NCBI GenBank assembly: GCA_963841065.1
Contig: CAWJBI010000043.1
Span: 58,774 to 122,773 of the forward strand
Length of the DNA: 64,000 bases
From: M0108 sp963841065
GTDB taxonomy: Bacteria; Pseudomonadota; Gammaproteobacteria; Chromatiales; Chromatiaceae
Direction of reading: 5' to 3'
The notes under the pieces were generated by a model that saw nothing but the letters and a program-made list of their open reading frames with translations, ran no database searches and was not told the origin of the DNA. The translations under genes were made by a program, and so were the position numbers. Positions 19,083 to 29,280 of this stretch are shown here, one piece after another; position 1 is the first letter of the stretch, and each line of letters begins with the position of its first letter.

Positions 19083-19684
19083 ATGATGCAGAAGAGTCCG
19101 AAGCAAGCGTACACCGCCGAGGTCAAGGAACAGGCGGTCAAGCGGGTCAAGGCCAGCAAGAGCCTCGGCGCGGTGGCCAAGGAGATGGGTCTGGTCGAGC
19201 AGACCCTGCGCAACGGGGTGAAGGCGTTCGCCGTCGGCACGCTCAACGGTGCGGGCGCGGCGCAAGTCACGCCCGAGGCGATGGCGCTGTCGCGTCTGCG
19301 CGCGGAGAACGCGCGGCTCAAGCGCGAGGTCGACATCTTAAACCTCGCACGCGACGTTACCCCGAGCGGCCCGCATCGGGTCTGGAGCGCCGACATCACC
19401 TACCTGTAGACGGATGAAGGCTGGCGGTACTTGGCCATCGTCCTGGACCTATTCCACCGCGAGGTCGTGGGCGGGTCGCTGAAGCCGCGCATGACGGCCG
19501 ACCGCGTCGGCGCCGCGCTGACCAGGGGTTGGTTGCGGCGCCAGCCGGCCCCGGGGCTGATCCACCCTTCCGATCGGGGGAGCCCGTACGCCAGTCAGGC
19601 GTTCCAGGCGCACTGGCGCCGTACGGCAGGGTCTGCTCGATGAGCCGCAAGGGCAATTGCTGGGACAACGCCCCGACCAATGGC
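19083..19684 (+). mobile_element. IS3-family relic with internal deletion
   Basis: The first frame (19083-19409) starts as a normal IS3 OrfA (TAEVKEQAVKRVKASKSLG, EQTLRN, LRAENARLKREVDIL) but after DIL jumps directly into OrfB sequence (GPHRVWSADITYL), so several hundred bases covering the end of OrfA and the start of OrfB are gone. After a stop at 19409, OrfB remnants continue: AIVLDLFHREVVG, LIHPSDRGSPYASQAF and, after a frame change, MSRKGNCWDNAPTN. The element ends abruptly 40 bases from the RelE-type toxin gene. It cannot encode a working transposase. Confidence 0.85.
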
Positions 19685-19721
19685 ATAGTAAATTTGGGTC
19701 CCGTTTTCTCGGCCCGCCGGG

Positions 19722-20000
19722 TTAACGCTTCAAGTCGCGATAGAAATTTTCATGGGGTCCGATCGCTTCTAGGTAGATGAGGCGGACTCCATCGTCGACG
19801 CTATAGCCGAGCAGGTAGAGTTGGCCAAGGGCGTGGAATTTGTAGACGCGCAGGGCCGCCAGATCGCCCTTCTTGGCCTCACCCAGGCCCGGATCGGCGG
19901 CCAGGATGGCGACCGCCGTATCCACGGCGCCAGCTACCTTGTCGTGCAACTTCTTGTAGGCACGCGCAAAGCGGCGCGTCTGGACGACTGCGTAACTCAT
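19722..20000 (-). CDS. RelE/ParE-superfamily toxin
   Basis: A 92-residue protein of the RelE/ParE fold: RRFARAYKKLHDKVAGAVDTAV, LRVYKFHALGQLYLLGYSVDD and LIYLEAIGPHENFYRDLKR, with the basic residues and terminal FYRDLK pattern common to this toxin group. RelE members cut mRNA on the ribosome and ParE members poison gyrase; sequence alone does not decide which. Its start overlaps the antitoxin stop by four bases, the standard antitoxin-first order. Confidence 0.8.
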   Translation of the reverse strand: MSYAVVQTRRFARAYKKLHDKVAGAVDTAVAILAADPGLGEAKKGDLAALRVYKFHALGQLYLLGYSVDDGVRLIYLEAIGPHENFYRDLKR

Positions 20001-20242
20001 GGCTTGGCGTTACGGGGTACGAAGGGCGTTGCCTCGGCGCGGGGTTCGGCCAACGCGGCCAGGGCCTCGGCGATGAAGCTCACCGGCAGATCGGGATTGT
20101 CGAGCGCCGCCCGCCCCACCTGGGCCCAGTATTCGATCTGCCCGGGGATGGTCCGGTGTGCGCTGATGGCGTCGCTCCTAGCCTGTTCGTAAAGCTGCCG
20201 CGGGATACGAACGGAGATGGATTCGGTCCTGGGTTCGTCCAT
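19997..20242 (-). CDS. ParD-like antitoxin of the RelE/ParE module
   Basis: An 81-residue protein with a ribbon-helix-helix-like N-terminus (TESISVRIPRQLYEQARSDA) and a helical, acidic C-terminal part, ending ATPFVPRNAKP. The block RTIPGQIEYWAQVGRAALDNPDLP is typical of ParD-like antitoxins. It would neutralise the adjacent toxin and repress their shared promoter. The ATG used has GAGG ten bases upstream; an ATG six codons earlier lacks support. Confidence 0.75.
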   Translation of the reverse strand: MDEPRTESISVRIPRQLYEQARSDAISAHRTIPGQIEYWAQVGRAALDNPDLPVSFIAEALAALAEPRAEATPFVPRNAKP

Positions 20243-20370
20243 GGGGTACCTCGATACCACGTTTGTAGTAACCCACTATAGCAAAGCCCGGTTTATTTGC
20301 GCACACCTTAACCCCGCCTGCCCCCTGCCGACGTTTATAGGCTTGAACCCCAACCGGCAGGAGCGCCACC

Positions 20371-22251
20371 ATGTATCCATCCCCCCGTACCCCGACCCTC
20401 CTCTTCACCCACCGCCATGTCCGCGCCCTGACCCTAGCCACGGCACTGGTCCTGGGCTTGTCCCTTGGCTGCACCCAGGCCCCCGACCCTGGCCAGACCA
20501 CTTCGAGCGCTGTGCCACCCCATCAGGAGCAACCCGTGCCCCTCGTGGCTAATGATCAAAGCCAGAGCGTTCAAGTCCAAGGTGACCAGGCTCAAGGCGA
20601 CCCGGCCAAGGGGAAAGCTGTCAGCAAGTTGCGCTACGCCTATCCCGCGATGCTGCCCGAACTGTCGGTCGTAGCCCCTATGGGCAAGGTCGCCCATCAG
20701 GAGGCGCAGGCATTCCCACCGCCACCCCCGCTGCTGCCGGTGCCCGAGGACCGCGAGCGCTATGCCAAGCTCACCGACAACGGTGTCATGCTGACCCGGG
20801 AGCAACCTGTCTCCACCTTCAGTATCGACGTGGACACCGGCAGCTATGCCAATGTCCGCCGTTTTCTCAACCAGGGCCAGTTGCCCCCCAAGGACGCGGT
20901 GCGCACCGAGGAGCTGATCAACTATTTTGATTACGCCTATCCCCAGCCCCAGGACCGGGGCCAGCCCCTGGCTCTGCACTCGGAACTCGCCCCCACACCC
21001 TGGAACACCAACACCTTGCTGCTGCTGGTCGGCCTCCAGGGGTACGTTCCGGCGGCGCGGCCGGCGGCCAACCTGGTGTTCCTCATCGATGTCTCTGGTT
21101 CCATGGATGAGCCGAACAAACTGCCCTTGTTGGTCTCTGCCTTTAAACTCCTGACCGCCCAATTGGGTGCCCGGGACCGGGTCAGTCTGGTGACCTATGC
21201 CGGTAACGCCGGGGTGGTGCTGGAGCCCACCCCCGGTGATCAGCGGGCCAAGATCCTGGGCGCCCTGGAGCAACTGCGGGCGGGCGGTTCCACCCATGGC
21301 GCCGCCGGCATCCAGACCGCCTATCGCCTGGCCGAGCAGGCGCACCTGCCGAAGGGCATCAACCGCGTCATCCTGGCCACCGACGGTGACTTCAACGTCG
21401 GCATGGTCAACCATGAGGCCCTGATTCAGCTCATCGAACAGGAAAGGGCCAAGGGCATCAGCCTCACCACCCTGGGCTTCGGCGGCGGCAACTACAATGA
21501 TCAGTTGATGGAGCAACTGGCGGACAAGGGCAATGGCAACTACGCCTACATCGACACCCTGCAGGAGGCACGCAAGGTGCTGGTGGACGAACTGGCCTCG
21601 ACCCTGGAGACCATCGCCGGGGACGTCAAGATCCAGGTCGAGTTCAACCCGGCCCAGGTGGCGGAGCACCGCCTCATTGGCTACGAGAACCGCCTGCTGG
21701 CGCGGGAGGACTTCAACAATGACCGGGTGGACGCCGGGGAAGTGGGCGCCGGCCATCGCGTCACCGCCCTCTACGAGATCACCCTGGTCGGCAGTCCGCC
21801 GCGCATCGATCCCCTGCGCTATGGCGCCGCGCCGGCGGTAAGGGGGGAGGCTTCCGCTAAGCCTGAAGCCGCTGCTGCTGGGGAAGGGGAGACCATGACC
21901 AACGCCACGACCGCCAACGGCATCGCGACCAGTAACGCTACCGCCGTACCCACAGCCACGGAACTGGCCTTCCTCAAGCTGCGCTACAAGCTGCCCGGGC
22001 AGGCGGAAAGCACCCTGGTCAGCCAGGCCATCGCCACCCCGTCTGGCCAGGAAAGCGCCAGCGAGCGCCTGCGCTTCGCCGCCGCCGTGGCCGCCTTCGG
22101 CCAATACCTGCGGGGTGGCGCGGCCCTGAACGGCTTCACGCTGGTGGACATCCTCAACCTGGCCAACGGCGCCAAGGGCGAGGATGCCTCCGGTTACCGG
22201 GCCGAGTTCATCGGTCTGATCAAGCTGGCCCAGGCCCTCCAAGGCGCTTGA
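20371..22251 (+). CDS. YfbK-like von Willebrand factor A lipoprotein
   Basis: A 626-residue lipoprotein with signal LGLSLGC and the three-part layout of the YfbK family. An N-terminal domain carries PVSTFSIDVDTGSYANVRRF and ELINYFDYAY. The VWA domain has an intact MIDAS motif, LIDVSGSMD, near residue 238, and DGDFNVG. A C-terminal DUF3520-type region follows with ALYEITLVG, LKLRYKLPG and ASERLRFAAAVAAFGQ. MIDAS domains bind a divalent cation and mediate protein contacts; the partner is unknown. AGGAG seven bases upstream sets the start. The ECF sigma and anti-sigma candidate genes follow on the same strand, a recurrent association for this family. Confidence 0.88.
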   Translation: MYPSPRTPTLLFTHRHVRALTLATALVLGLSLGCTQAPDPGQTTSSAVPPHQEQPVPLVANDQSQSVQVQGDQAQGDPAKGKAVSKLRYAYPAMLPELSVVAPMGKVAHQEAQAFPPPPPLLPVPEDRERYAKLTDNGVMLTREQPVSTFSIDVDTGSYANVRRFLNQGQLPPKDAVRTEELINYFDYAYPQPQDRGQPLALHSELAPTPWNTNTLLLLVGLQGYVPAARPAANLVFLIDVSGSMDEPNKLPLLVSAFKLLTAQLGARDRVSLVTYAGNAGVVLEPTPGDQRAKILGALEQLRAGGSTHGAAGIQTAYRLAEQAHLPKGINRVILATDGDFNVGMVNHEALIQLIEQERAKGISLTTLGFGGGNYNDQLMEQLADKGNGNYAYIDTLQEARKVLVDELASTLETIAGDVKIQVEFNPAQVAEHRLIGYENRLLAREDFNNDRVDAGEVGAGHRVTALYEITLVGSPPRIDPLRYGAAPAVRGEASAKPEAAAAGEGETMTNATTANGIATSNATAVPTATELAFLKLRYKLPGQAESTLVSQAIATPSGQESASERLRFAAAVAAFGQYLRGGAALNGFTLVDILNLANGAKGEDASGYRAEFIGLIKLAQALQGA

Positions 22252-22429
22252 TCGCTGGTCTCGCCCGGCGCAAGATTCCTGGGTGCGGTCGGCAGGGCGT
22301 AAGTAACCCTGTAACCCTTCAGTGACCACTGGCACGCTTTAGCCCATCTCCCCCCCGAGGGGGGTGGGTTGGGGAGAAGGGAGGCCTGGACGATATGGTC
22401 AATCACTTGTTGAGCATCACCTAACCTGA

Positions 22430-22993
22430 ATGGCGTCCGGTAGAGCCATCGTGCCCGAACCCTCGGACGAACAACTGATGCTGGGCTATCGTGATGGCGA
22501 TGCCGAGGCCTTCGCGACCCTTTACCACCGCCATCGCGGCCCCCTCTACCGCTATCTGCTCCATGGTTGCGCCAACCCCGCTACCGCCGAGGAACTGTTC
22601 CAGGACGTCTGGACAAATCTGATCAGGGTCCGGGACACTTACCGGGTCGAGGCCAGTTTCAAGACCTGGCTCTATCGCCTTGCCCATAATCGATTGGTGG
22701 ACCACTACCGTCGCGGCCAGATGCCATGGGTGGGTGACGAGGACCTGGAGGCGGTGCCGGATCCGGCCCCCGGCCATGATCAGCTCGTCAACGATGCCGA
22801 TTGTGTGCAGCGTCTGCAGGTCGCCCTCGGCCGCTTGCCGGCCGCCCAGCGCGAGGCCTTTATCCTGCGCGAGGAGGCGGGCATGAGCCTGGAGGCGATC
22901 GGGGTCTGCGCCGGGGTTGGGCGGGAGACCATCAAGAGCCGGCTACGCTATGCCCTCAAGACCTTGCGGGTGGCCCTGGAGGATTGCCTGTGA
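22430..22993 (+). CDS. ECF-type RNA polymerase sigma factor
   Basis: Alternative sigma factor of the extracytoplasmic-function type, 187 residues. Region 2 is seen in DAEAFATLYHRHRGPLYRYLL and FKTWLYRLAHNRLVDHYRR, region 4 in LPAAQREAFILREEAGMSLEAI and ETIKSRLRYALKTLR. No ribosome-binding site is obvious before the ATG; a GTG at 22451 is an alternative start. Its stop overlaps the next gene's GTG start, so the sigma factor and the likely anti-sigma factor are coupled. Confidence 0.9.
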   Translation: MASGRAIVPEPSDEQLMLGYRDGDAEAFATLYHRHRGPLYRYLLHGCANPATAEELFQDVWTNLIRVRDTYRVEASFKTWLYRLAHNRLVDHYRRGQMPWVGDEDLEAVPDPAPGHDQLVNDADCVQRLQVALGRLPAAQREAFILREEAGMSLEAIGVCAGVGRETIKSRLRYALKTLRVALEDCL

Positions 22994-23757
22994 ATCCCTA
23001 TCCCGATCAATCCGACCCCGAACTGGATGAACCGGGCTTGTCCGCCCTCTATCGCCAAGGGGCGACGCAAACGCCACCGGCGGAACTGGATAGGCGCATC
23101 CTCGACCAGGCGCAAGCGGCCCTCGGGCCCCGTCCTGGGAATGCAGTCACCCGTGCCCGGGGCAAGGAATCGCGGCGCTGGCGCTGGTCCCGATGTTGGA
23201 ATTGGCTACCGCGTTGGCCTCTGAAGGGGGACGGGCGTGGGAACTGGCGCCGACTGGCCATCCCTTTGTCGTCGGCGGCTGCCCTGTTGCTGACTTTGGG
23301 TTTGGGATTGCGGATACTCGAGGAGCAGAGCGCGATGCAGGGATTAACTGGCATGGCGCCCTCGCCCCCGGCTGATGACCAGCCATCCCAGTCATCCCCG
23401 CCATCGCAGCCGGAGCGGGAAGTCGCGGCCAAGGAAGCCTCGGAGCAGCGGCAATTGGCCTCTCCGCTGCCGCCCGGCTGTCACGGGTACCCTCTCCTGC
23501 CTCCTGCCAATCAGGCCCAGGGTGATGAAAGGCGTTCGGCCATGCCAATGGCTGACCGTGCCGGGGATCGTCACCCCAAGTCTCGGATTACCGACGAGAT
23601 GCCTCAAGCCGACCCTGAACGCTGGATAGAAGCTATTCGCCAGAGTTGGTCAAGCGGACAACACATGGAGGCCATCAGGCAATTGGCCACCTTCCGACAA
23701 GTCCACCCCCAGTATCCCTTGCCGGAAGACCTCGCGCCGCTACTGGAGGCGGAATGA
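22990..23757 (+). CDS. Putative anti-sigma factor, single membrane span
   Basis: A 255-residue protein beginning at a GTG that overlaps the sigma-factor stop (GTGA). The N-terminal 90 residues are cytoplasmic and contain ALYRQGATQTPPAELDRRIL, a pattern seen in short anti-sigma-like partners. One membrane segment lies near residues 92-112 (SSAAALLLTLGLGL). The periplasmic part is Pro/Ser/Gln-rich, then ends with a helical segment, WIEAIRQSWSSGQHMEAIRQL. No zinc-binding anti-sigma motif is visible, so the role is assigned from position and topology only. Confidence 0.65.
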   Translation: MNPYPDQSDPELDEPGLSALYRQGATQTPPAELDRRILDQAQAALGPRPGNAVTRARGKESRRWRWSRCWNWLPRWPLKGDGRGNWRRLAIPLSSAAALLLTLGLGLRILEEQSAMQGLTGMAPSPPADDQPSQSSPPSQPEREVAAKEASEQRQLASPLPPGCHGYPLLPPANQAQGDERRSAMPMADRAGDRHPKSRITDEMPQADPERWIEAIRQSWSSGQHMEAIRQLATFRQVHPQYPLPEDLAPLLEAE

Positions 23758-23869
23758 AGGCGGTCCAGCCTTGATCCCGGCACCGCCTAAGGGTCATTCC
23801 GACATACCGCCTTAATGACGGCTGATTTCAGGCCAGGAGGGAGGCCGGCCACTTTTTGCTGTTACTGAT

Positions 23870-24190
23870 TGCCTGTCAAGCCCCGGGAGATTATTAATCT
23901 CCGAAACGAAAAGATCAGGCTGCTTTACCCGCCACTGTTGCAGGGCCGCCACGGGCCAAACATGACCGAGTGCCCGCTGTGGCAGGTGGTGATGATAGAC
24001 GTTGACCTAGCGCTGGAGCGTTTCCGCCAGGTGTGCCCCCGGGCAACAGCGGCGGGTCGCCAGGACCGCGCTGATGCGGACGTTGCCGCCCGCGATCAGG
24101 CCGTTGGTCTGGGGATGGCGCGGTGGGATGAGGCGGTGCTCGCCGTGCTGTGCGTGGCGGATCCGATCACAGCCATGTTAGACCACACTC
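23870..24190 (-). mobile_element. IS481-like transposase remnant
   Basis: On the minus strand, reading down from about 24170, the translation gives EHRLIPPRHPQTNG, then RISAVLATRRCCPGAHLAETLQR, a stop, VNVYHHHLPQRALGHV, and VAALQQWRVKQPDLF followed by NLPGLD. This is the C-terminal end of an integrase-core transposase of the IS481 type. The catalytic-glutamate segment that normally follows PQTNG is replaced by LIAGGN and there is an in-frame stop, so it is dead. It fills most of the 510-base gap between the anti-sigma gene and the Phd antitoxin; no other gene is visible there. Confidence 0.7.
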
Positions 24191-24268
24191 TTTTTTTACA
24201 CGGATCTTCAAACTGCTCATAAACTAAACTTCGGTCCACCAAAGATGATCAACACTTAGAATACTTTC

Positions 24269-24496
24269 ATGAAAACCGCAACCGTTGCCAATGCCAAATC
24301 CCATCTCTCCTCCCTACTCGCCGACGTAGAGGCGGGAGAGGTCGTCGTACTTACCCGCCGCGGCCGGCCAATCGCGCGACTGGTCCCAGAACCAGAGACT
24401 GCCTGCAATTGGGATGCGCTGGAGGCTTGGGTGGCGTCCGGCCCTGCGACACCGGGCATAACGGTAGCGGAGTTGCGTGAGCAGGACCGCCTGTGA
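24269..24496 (+). CDS. Phd/YefM-family antitoxin
   Basis: A 75-residue antitoxin with the family block TVANAKSHLSSLLADVEAGE, then VVLTRRGRPIARLVPE, and an acidic tail ITVAELREQDRL that would fold on the toxin. It should bind its own operator and neutralise the PIN toxin, whose GTG start overlaps its stop by four bases. No signal of recent transfer was seen beyond the transposase relic immediately upstream. Confidence 0.85.
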   Translation: MKTATVANAKSHLSSLLADVEAGEVVVLTRRGRPIARLVPEPETACNWDALEAWVASGPATPGITVAELREQDRL

Positions 24497-24915
24497 TCTA
24501 TCTTGATACCTCGGTGCTGGGTGCGATCTTTTTCCGCGAGCCCAACGGGGCCTTGGTCTTCCGCCAGGTGAAGGCCGCGCGGGTGCGAGGATTGGTTATT
24601 TCGGCCTGGACCTTGACGGAAATGGCGAGTGTTGGGGCCATCAAAGAGCGCACGAGCGCGATTGATCACGCCACCCGTAGGCAGGCGCTATCGACGTTTC
24701 ATCGCTTCGCCTCGTCTAATCTAATCCTCGTCGAGATCGAACCCGCCGATTTTAGGTCGGCGGCGGCACTGATCGAGGGGCCAGGCAGTTTGCGTGCCGG
24801 CGACGCGCTGCATCTGGCACTGGCGAAACGCCTGTCCGCGGACCTCGCGACCCTGGATCGCAGGCTTGCGGAGGCGGCCCCGGGCTGCGGTGTTCCACTG
24901 CTCCCCATCGGTTGA
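24493..24915 (+). CDS. VapC-like PIN-domain toxin
   Basis: A 140-residue PIN-domain ribonuclease paired with a Phd antitoxin. The acidic metal ligands are in place: YLDTSVL near residue 4, the TEMAS glutamate, AGDALHLALAKR and ATLDRRL. Such toxins cleave tRNA or rRNA when not bound by the antitoxin. It begins at GTG, overlapping the antitoxin stop. It is convergent with the urease operon, and no terminator is visible in the 85 bases between them. Confidence 0.85.
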   Translation: MIYLDTSVLGAIFFREPNGALVFRQVKAARVRGLVISAWTLTEMASVGAIKERTSAIDHATRRQALSTFHRFASSNLILVEIEPADFRSAAALIEGPGSLRAGDALHLALAKRLSADLATLDRRLAEAAPGCGVPLLPIG

Positions 24916-24999
24916 TCAAGAGAGGAGTGAGACAACATATTCGAGATGCCCGGCGCCTGATCGGCAATGGCCAGCCCGCCTTCTGAAGTTCATCCGGGT

Positions 25000-25632
25000 T
25001 CAGCCTAACTCCGCGCGAACATCCAGCATCCCCTGATGGCGGATGAAGCGAATCACCTCATTCAGCCCCTCGCCCGTTTTCAGATTGGTAAAGACAAAGG
25101 GCCGGGGACCGCGCATCCGGCGGCTATCGACGGCCATGACTTCGAGAGAGGCACCCACATAAGGCGCCAGATCGATCTTGTTGATCACCAGCAGGTCCGA
25201 GGCGGTGATGCCCGGGCCACCCTTGCGGGGGATCTTTTCACCTTCGGCGACATCGATGACGTAGATCGTCAGGTCCGCCAGTTCCGGGCTGAAGGTCGCC
25301 GCGAGGTTATCGCCACCGCTCTCGATGAAGACCAGGTCCAGGTCCGGGAAGCGCAGACAGAGATCCTCCACGGCCGCCAGGTTCATGGAGGCGTCCTCGC
25401 GGATGGCGGTATGGGGACAGCCCCCCGTCTCGACGCCGAGGATGCGCTCCGCGGGCAGGGCCCCGGCCTGGGTCAGGATGCGCGCGTCCTCCTGGGTGTA
25501 GATGTCGTTGGTGACCACCGCCAGGCTGAAGTCGTCACGCAGGGCCTTGCACAGGGCCTCCAGCAGGGCCGTCTTGCCGGAGCCCACCGGGCCACCGACG
25601 CCCAGGCGCAGGGGTTGCTTGTCAGGATTCAT
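25000..25632 (-). CDS. ureG: Urease accessory GTPase UreG
   Basis: GTPase that, with UreF and UreD, drives nickel insertion into apo-urease. The 210-residue product has the P-loop GGPVGSGKT at residues 12-20, the nickel-site CPH in GGCPHTAIREDASMN, ESGGDNLAATFSPEL and the specificity motif NKIDLA. It is the last gene of the urt-ure run. The ATG has GAGAGAG upstream. Frame-extending codons before it overlap UreF in another frame and are not used. Confidence 0.95.
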   Translation of the reverse strand: MNPDKQPLRLGVGGPVGSGKTALLEALCKALRDDFSLAVVTNDIYTQEDARILTQAGALPAERILGVETGGCPHTAIREDASMNLAAVEDLCLRFPDLDLVFIESGGDNLAATFSPELADLTIYVIDVAEGEKIPRKGGPGITASDLLVINKIDLAPYVGASLEVMAVDSRRMRGPRPFVFTNLKTGEGLNEVIRFIRHQGMLDVRAELG

Positions 25633-25643
25633 GGTTTGCTCTC

Positions 25644-26336
25644 TCAGGATCGAAATAACCGGCAGTATTGCTGCGGATGACGACTGCTGGCGATGGCCAG
25701 GGCCGGGGCCGAGGCCCCCACCTCGGCGTCCGTCAGGGTCAGGCCCCGCTGCACGGCGCCGACCAGGACGGGACCCAGGTCCCGCAGCAGCCGCTGGCCC
25801 GCGGTCTGCCCCAGCGGGATCAGCTTGACCCCGGCCAGGATGAGATTTTCCAGCCAGCCCCAGGCCAATCCCAGGGCGGCCTGAGGCAAGGGGATGCCCC
25901 AGCCGACCGCCGCCAGGGCAAAACCGGCGCTCTGGCACGAGGCCAGGCTGGACCGCCACTCCCGGGCCCGGGGCAGATCCAGGTCCACCAGCAGGGTGGC
26001 CAGGGCACGGCCACGGTGGCGCTCCTCGTCACGCAACTCGCTGGTTTCCCGACTCGCCAGGAGCCACTGGCACCCCTGGTCCAGGGCCTGGACATCGCCC
26101 GCCTCGACCGCGTGGTAGAGCCGCGCCAGCAGGGGGATTTCCACGGCGGCGAGATTGGTGGTGGCCAGGTCACTCAGCCAATCGCCCAGGCTGGCCTGAT
26201 CCCGGATCCAGCCCGCCGCGACCGCCCACTCGATGCCCTGGGAGAAGCTGAAGGCGCCGATGGGCAGACTGCCGCTGCACAATTGCAGGAGACGGATCAG
26301 GGCCAGATCGGCCGGTTCCGGCCAGGACTCACTCAC
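25644..26336 (-). CDS. ureF: Urease accessory protein UreF
   Basis: Helical protein that bridges UreD and UreG in the urease activation complex. The 230 residues include the family landmarks LQLCSGSLPIGAFSFSQGIE, RETSELRDEE and LGQTAGQRLL. The start is GTG and falls four bases after the UreE stop; UreG follows after 11 bases. No anomaly. Confidence 0.93.
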   Translation of the reverse strand: MSESWPEPADLALIRLLQLCSGSLPIGAFSFSQGIEWAVAAGWIRDQASLGDWLSDLATTNLAAVEIPLLARLYHAVEAGDVQALDQGCQWLLASRETSELRDEERHRGRALATLLVDLDLPRAREWRSSLASCQSAGFALAAVGWGIPLPQAALGLAWGWLENLILAGVKLIPLGQTAGQRLLRDLGPVLVGAVQRGLTLTDAEVGASAPALAIASSRHPQQYCRLFRS

Positions 26337-26339
26337 GGG

Positions 26340-26861
26340 TCAGGGGGATGGGTAGTGGGTATGAGGGTGGCCAGGGTCATGGGTATGGGCGTCATCAACC
26401 GCGCCGGCATGGGCCTGGCCGTGGACATGACCGGCGCCACTGGCATAGGCCCCGGGCTCGGGCTCGAAGGGGCCAAGCTCGACCCGCACCGCCAGTCCCA
26501 GGCCCCGCAACATGGCATCCAGCACCGGGTCGTGGGGGTAACTCAGCCGATCGGCCCGAATGCAGACCGGCACGTGACGGTTGCCCAGGTGATAGCAGGC
26601 CCGCGCCAACAGCAGGGGGTCCGGGCAGTCCGCCACCGACAGGGTCTCGGGGGCCGCCCGCACCTGGACCACCCTGCCCTCCTCGTCGCCCAGCAGATCC
26701 CCATCCTTGAGACCGAGGCCACCACGCTCCAGGAAAAGCCCCGCCTCCCGGCCGTCGTCCAAAACCACCCGCAGCCGGCTCTTGGTACGGCTGTTATAGG
26801 GGAGGGTGAGGGTGGCGTTCGCCGCCTGGGCGTGGTCGAGCTTTTGGGTGAGTCGGATCAT
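26340..26861 (-). CDS. ureE: Urease accessory nickel metallochaperone UreE
   Basis: Dimeric nickel carrier that hands the metal to the UreDFG-urease complex. Of 173 residues, the N-terminal domain (GREAGLFLERGG) and the C-terminal domain with the nickel-binding histidine in YHLGNRHVPV are both complete. The last 30 residues are an extra His/Asp tail, GHVHGQAHAG then DDAHTHDPGHPHTH, suited to nickel storage. The start used follows the conserved MIRLTQ; longer in-frame options extend into the upstream gap without support. Confidence 0.93.
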   Translation of the reverse strand: MIRLTQKLDHAQAANATLTLPYNSRTKSRLRVVLDDGREAGLFLERGGLGLKDGDLLGDEEGRVVQVRAAPETLSVADCPDPLLLARACYHLGNRHVPVCIRADRLSYPHDPVLDAMLRGLGLAVRVELGPFEPEPGAYASGAGHVHGQAHAGAVDDAHTHDPGHPHTHYPSP

Positions 26862-26907
26862 GTAAAGGGGGTCGTGTGATGGCAGCTTCGGAACCTGGAT
26901 GGTGGGA

Positions 26908-27549
26908 TCAGCGCGAGGGGCGAGCGGCATCAACCAAGTCCGCCATTGCGATGGCCTCCTCCCCGCCCAATCCGCGTAGTCCATGCGCGACCCCTTCCCG
27001 ATTGGACGCCGGCTGGTTTTGGCTGGTTTTCCACTTGCCGACGAGGCGGGTGATGACGATCTCGATCCCGACCACGGCCCCCAGCAGCTTGTCGATGTAC
27101 TCATGGGGCGCGTCGCTCACCTGCCAGGGAGCGGCAAAGGCTGCCTCGTTATGGGCGGTCAGCGCCTCGAGCTGGGTGCGCACCCAGGTGGAATCCTCAA
27201 CCACACGCAGGATGCCGTAGGCGTGGGCGACGGCGTAGTTCCACGTCGGCACCACCTTACCCGTCTCGGCCTTGGTGGGATACCAGGAGGGGGTGACGTA
27301 GGCTTCCGGCCCCTGGAAGATGGCCAGAACCTCGCTGCCGGGAACGACCTCACGCCATATCGGATTGGCGCGGGCCACATGACCGCGCAGCGTTCCGAAC
27401 GGGGCGGGCGCGTCCGACAGGTGGAGGGGGACGTGGTTCGCGTCGAGCCCGCCTGGCGTTGGCGTGACCAGTGTGCAGAGCGGTCGGGCCTGGATCAACT
27501 GGTGCAGGATATCGACCCTGGGCTCGGCGAAGTGGTGGGGAATGTACAT
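26908..27549 (-). CDS. PaiB-like FMN-binding protein within the urease operon
   Basis: A 213-residue member of the FMN-binding negative regulator family (PaiB). It shows YIPHHFAEPR, NHVPLHL, LRGHVARANPIW, FQGPEAYVTPSWY, VPTWNYAVAHAYG and GKWKTSQNQP, all strongly typical. PaiB proteins bind FMN; a role in transcription was proposed from Bacillus. Here it sits between ureC and ureE on the same strand, with 27 and 46 bases on either side, so it must be cotranscribed with urease. What it contributes to urea or polyamine metabolism is unknown. Confidence 0.88.
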   Translation of the reverse strand: MYIPHHFAEPRVDILHQLIQARPLCTLVTPTPGGLDANHVPLHLSDAPAPFGTLRGHVARANPIWREVVPGSEVLAIFQGPEAYVTPSWYPTKAETGKVVPTWNYAVAHAYGILRVVEDSTWVRTQLEALTAHNEAAFAAPWQVSDAPHEYIDKLLGAVVGIEIVITRLVGKWKTSQNQPASNREGVAHGLRGLGGEEAIAMADLVDAARPSR

Positions 27550-27576
27550 GGATAGTTCGGCTCGATTCAGCCTGGC

Positions 27577-29279
<1,703 letters not shown>

Positions 29280-29280
<1 letters not shown>

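Noticed and set aside
20434..22335. A 633-codon open frame opposite the VWA lipoprotein
   Set aside because: Shadow of a confident gene; no family features or start signal.
22340..22380. C-run/G-run inverted repeat between the VWA and sigma-factor genes as terminator
   Set aside because: Pairing is low-complexity and has no T-run; evidence too weak to list.
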